6,319 nt of DNA from positions 12,870-19,188 of the forward strand of contig MHGW01000025.1 in NCBI GenBank assembly GCA_001805765.1. Reading direction: 5' to 3'. The translations under genes and the position numbers were made by a program. The notes below the pieces were generated by a model. The model was not told the origin of the DNA, did not search any database, and saw only the letters and a list, made by a program, of their open reading frames with translations. Below, one piece after another: positions 4,649 to 6,319 of the stretch. Position 1 is the first letter of the stretch. Each line of letters starts with the position of its first letter. This stretch comes from Omnitrophica WOR_2 bacterium RIFCSPLOWO2_01_FULL_41_12. GTDB lineage: Bacteria; Omnitrophota; Gorgyraeia; Gygaellales; Profunditerraquicolaceae.

Positions 4649-5724
4649 AATTTTTGGATGATGGCGTCGGCCATTTGCTGAGTTCCTACCGCAGTAGGGT
4701 CATTGCGGGTAGGTTTTAAATCGTAAGTGACGGACTTTCCTTCAGCAATAACCTCTTTGACTGCGTTTTCTAATCTTTCGGCAGCTTTTTCTTCCTTAAT
4801 GTGCCGCAGCATCAGCGCACCGGATAAAATCATGGCTGTGGGATTGACTATATTTTGGCCTTTATATTTTGGCGCTGCGCCATGCACTGCCTCAAACACC
4901 GCTTCTTTTTCGCCGATGTTCGCCCCGGGCGCAACCCCTAAGCCGCCGACTAACCCGGCGCATAAATCCGAGATGATATCGCCATAAAGGTTAGGTAAAA
5001 CTAAACAATCGTAGTCCTGTGGCTTTTGCACCAACTGCATCGCCATATTATCTACAATTGCCTCAGAAAATTCTATTTTACCGGCGTAGTTTAAAGCCAC
5101 CTCCCGCGCTGTTTTTAAGAATATTCCGTCGGTAAATTTCATAATATTTGCCTTATGCACCACCGTAATTTTCCGGCGCTTAAATTTTAAGGCGTATTCA
5201 AAGGCAAATCTCACAATCCTCTCTGAAGCAAATTTAGAAATCGGTTTAATGGATATGCCTGAATCCGGCCGGATTTTCTTTGGGGTATATTTTTCTATCT
5301 CTTTAATCAGCGCCTTAGTTTCTGGTTTGTTGCTTTCAAACTCTATGCCTGCATAGAGGTCTTCGCTATTTTCTCTGATTATTACTAAATCAATATCTTT
5401 ATAAATACTTCTTACCCCCGGATAATACTTTGCCGGCCGCACACAGGCGTATAAATCCAATGCCTGCCGGATAGCCACATTTACTGAGCGAAAACCTTCG
5501 CCAATAGGAGTAATGATCGGCCCCTTCAAGGCCACTTTATTTTTCTTTATGGATTCTAAAACACTCTGGGGTAATATATCCCCGAATTTATCTTGGGCTT
5601 CTTGGCCGGCAATCACTTCCTCCCACTCAATTTTTACGCCGCATGCCTCAATGCATTTCTTTGCCGCCTCGGTTATTTCCGGCCCCACCCCATCACCGGG
5701 AATAAGAGTAATTTTATAGCTCAT
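4636..5724 (-). CDS. icd: Isocitrate dehydrogenase, probably NADP-preferring
   Basis: This 362-residue beta-decarboxylating dehydrogenase converts isocitrate to 2-oxoglutarate. IPGDGVGPE (8-16) opens the fold. GEGFRSVNVAIRQALDLYACVRP (75-97) has Ser80, Asn82, Arg86 and Arg96, which match E. coli Ser113, Asn115, Arg119 and Arg129; the S-x-N pair is the isocitrate signature, absent in isopropylmalate and homoisocitrate enzymes. Arg117, Tyr124, Lys191, Asp225, Asp249 and Asp253 complete the acid-base and metal site. GAAPKYKGQNIV (282-293) keeps the Lys-Tyr pair (286/287) and Val293 used by E. coli-type enzymes to hold the 2'-phosphate of NADP, and Tyr334 is also kept, but the equivalent of Arg395 appears to be Pro338. 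NADP is therefore likely but not certain. The gene starts 2 nt after the aconitase-like subunit, with GAGGT about 10 nt upstream inside that gene. Confidence 0.9.
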   Translation of the reverse strand: MSYKITLIPGDGVGPEITEAAKKCIEACGVKIEWEEVIAGQEAQDKFGDILPQSVLESIKKNKVALKGPIITPIGEGFRSVNVAIRQALDLYACVRPAKYYPGVRSIYKDIDLVIIRENSEDLYAGIEFESNKPETKALIKEIEKYTPKKIRPDSGISIKPISKFASERIVRFAFEYALKFKRRKITVVHKANIMKFTDGIFLKTAREVALNYAGKIEFSEAIVDNMAMQLVQKPQDYDCLVLPNLYGDIISDLCAGLVGGLGVAPGANIGEKEAVFEAVHGAAPKYKGQNIVNPTAMILSGALMLRHIKEEKAAERLENAVKEVIAEGKSVTYDLKPTRNDPTAVGTQQMADAIIQKLKRF

Positions 5725-5726
5725 AG

Positions 5727-6233
5727 TTATTTAACCTCGGGCAACTTGCCATGTTTTTTAAAATAATTAACTATTCCGCCTGCGCGCAAGAATTCCTGCA
5801 TAAATTCCGGCACCGGCTTAATTTTAAGTTCCCTGCTTTTAGTTATATCCTTAACTATGCCCTGTTCTAAATTTATCGCTAAAGAATCACCCTCAGCAAT
5901 TTTGTCTGTATCGGTTTCAATCAAGGCCAGGCCGATATTAAAAGAATTACGGTAGAATATCCGGGCAAAAGTCTTGGCTAAAATAGCTACGATACCGCAT
6001 TCTTTGATCACCAAGGGCGCCTGCTCCCGGGAAGAACCCATACCAAAATTTTTACCGGCGACAATGATGGATTTTCCGGGTAGTAATTTTTTAGCGAATC
6101 CCGGGTCAATGTCCTCCATAATATGTTTGGATAACTCTTTTATGTCGGTAATGGAGAATTTATAACGGCCGGAAATAATAAAATCGGTATTGATATTATC
6201 GCCTAATTTTATGGCCCGGCCTGCTATCTTCAT
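5727..6233 (-). CDS. Aconitase/3-isopropylmalate dehydratase-type small subunit (LeuD-like)
   Basis: This 168-residue swivel-domain subunit pairs with a [4Fe-4S] large subunit to isomerise hydroxy-tricarboxylates or alkylmalates. Motifs: GDNINTDFIISGRY (11-24), VAGKNFGMGSSREQAP (58-73) with the substrate-binding S-S-R, and FARIFYRNSFNIGL (89-102). Length is typical of the short archaeal/anaerobe LeuD-HacB group. In relatives the loop after G-R-Y separates isopropylmalate, homoaconitate and other substrates (YLxx motifs); here it reads YKFS (24-27), so it does not settle the matter. The isocitrate dehydrogenase starting 2 nt downstream suggests that this is the small half of a two-subunit aconitase (citrate to isocitrate), but leucine-pathway isomerase stays possible. 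The large subunit is not visible. Its ATG overlaps the stop of the preceding gene (ATGA). Confidence 0.85.
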   Translation of the reverse strand: MKIAGRAIKLGDNINTDFIISGRYKFSITDIKELSKHIMEDIDPGFAKKLLPGKSIIVAGKNFGMGSSREQAPLVIKECGIVAILAKTFARIFYRNSFNIGLALIETDTDKIAEGDSLAINLEQGIVKDITKSRELKIKPVPEFMQEFLRAGGIVNYFKKHGKLPEVK

Positions 6234-6319
6234 AGTTGCTTAAACTCATCTATGCTTTTAACCTTAGACATCGCTACATCCAAGGTAATACAATTCTGCT
6301 GAAATAATTCTTTCAGGCA
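6230..6319 (-). CDS. 3' end of an unidentified gene upstream of the LeuD-like subunit
   Basis: The minus strand is open from the window edge to a TGA at 6232-6230, giving the last 29 residues (CLKELFQQNC..., ending DEFKQL). The stop overlaps the ATG of the LeuD-like gene in the ATGA arrangement typical of coupled genes, which is the main support that this is real coding sequence. A large aconitase/LeuC subunit would be expected here, yet the tail does not resemble the usual Gly/Ala-rich LeuC C-terminus. A helical tail like this could suit a homocitrate/isopropylmalate synthase-type protein or an extended aconitase subunit. I do not recognise it. Confidence 0.65.
   Translation of the reverse strand, partial: CLKELFQQNCITLDVAMSKVKSIDEFKQL

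Noticed and set aside
4727..4987. Plus-strand frames opposite isocitrate dehydrogenase (also 5513-5719) and the LeuD-like gene (5974-6165)
   Set aside because: All fall entirely within conserved minus-strand genes and show no independent start signals or motifs.

Overview
All genes in this 6.3 kb window are read from the minus strand and packed tightly. Stop and start codons overlap or lie a few bases apart at most junctions. The sequence is bacterial: Shine-Dalgarno sites, a sigma-70-like promoter and an intrinsic terminator are all visible. Base composition is moderately AT-rich. The gene content would suit an uncultured anaerobic or candidate-phylum bacterium, for example of the Omnitrophota type. 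That placement is only an impression; no marker gene here fixes the lineage.

Right-hand unit (6319 down to about 1422, in order of transcription): the 3' end of an unidentified gene, a LeuD/aconitase-type small subunit, an isocitrate dehydrogenase, a malate dehydrogenase, a compact dihydrolipoamide dehydrogenase (LPD), the octanoyltransferase LipB, and a free-standing 78-residue lipoyl domain. A strong hairpin terminator follows the lipoyl gene. Together these encode hydration/isomerisation and oxidation steps of the TCA cycle, plus three parts of a lipoyl system: the carrier, the enzyme that starts its lipoylation, and the enzyme that reoxidises the dihydrolipoyl arm. No E1 decarboxylase or E2 acyltransferase is present, so the partner enzyme of the carrier is not visible.

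Left-hand unit (about 1406 down to 1): a textbook promoter (TTGACA, 17 bp, TATATA) drives a small excisionase-like helix-turn-helix protein, an SRPBCC (polyketide cyclase/lipid-binding fold) protein, and a protein resembling cyanobacterial long-chain acyl-ACP reductase (AAR) that is cut by the window edge. Regulator, lipid-pocket protein and acyl-thioester reductase in one transcript suggest an uncharacterised fatty-acyl or polyketide-like pathway continuing past position 1. This is the most likely place for undescribed biology.

Two repeat structures stand out. A 59-bp element with 13-bp perfect inverted arms forms the 3' end of lipB and encodes its last ~20 residues. A 13-bp direct repeat duplicates the end of the isocitrate dehydrogenase gene. 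There are no tRNAs, rRNAs, CRISPR arrays or complete insertion sequences, and no gene-free stretch longer than about 130 bp.
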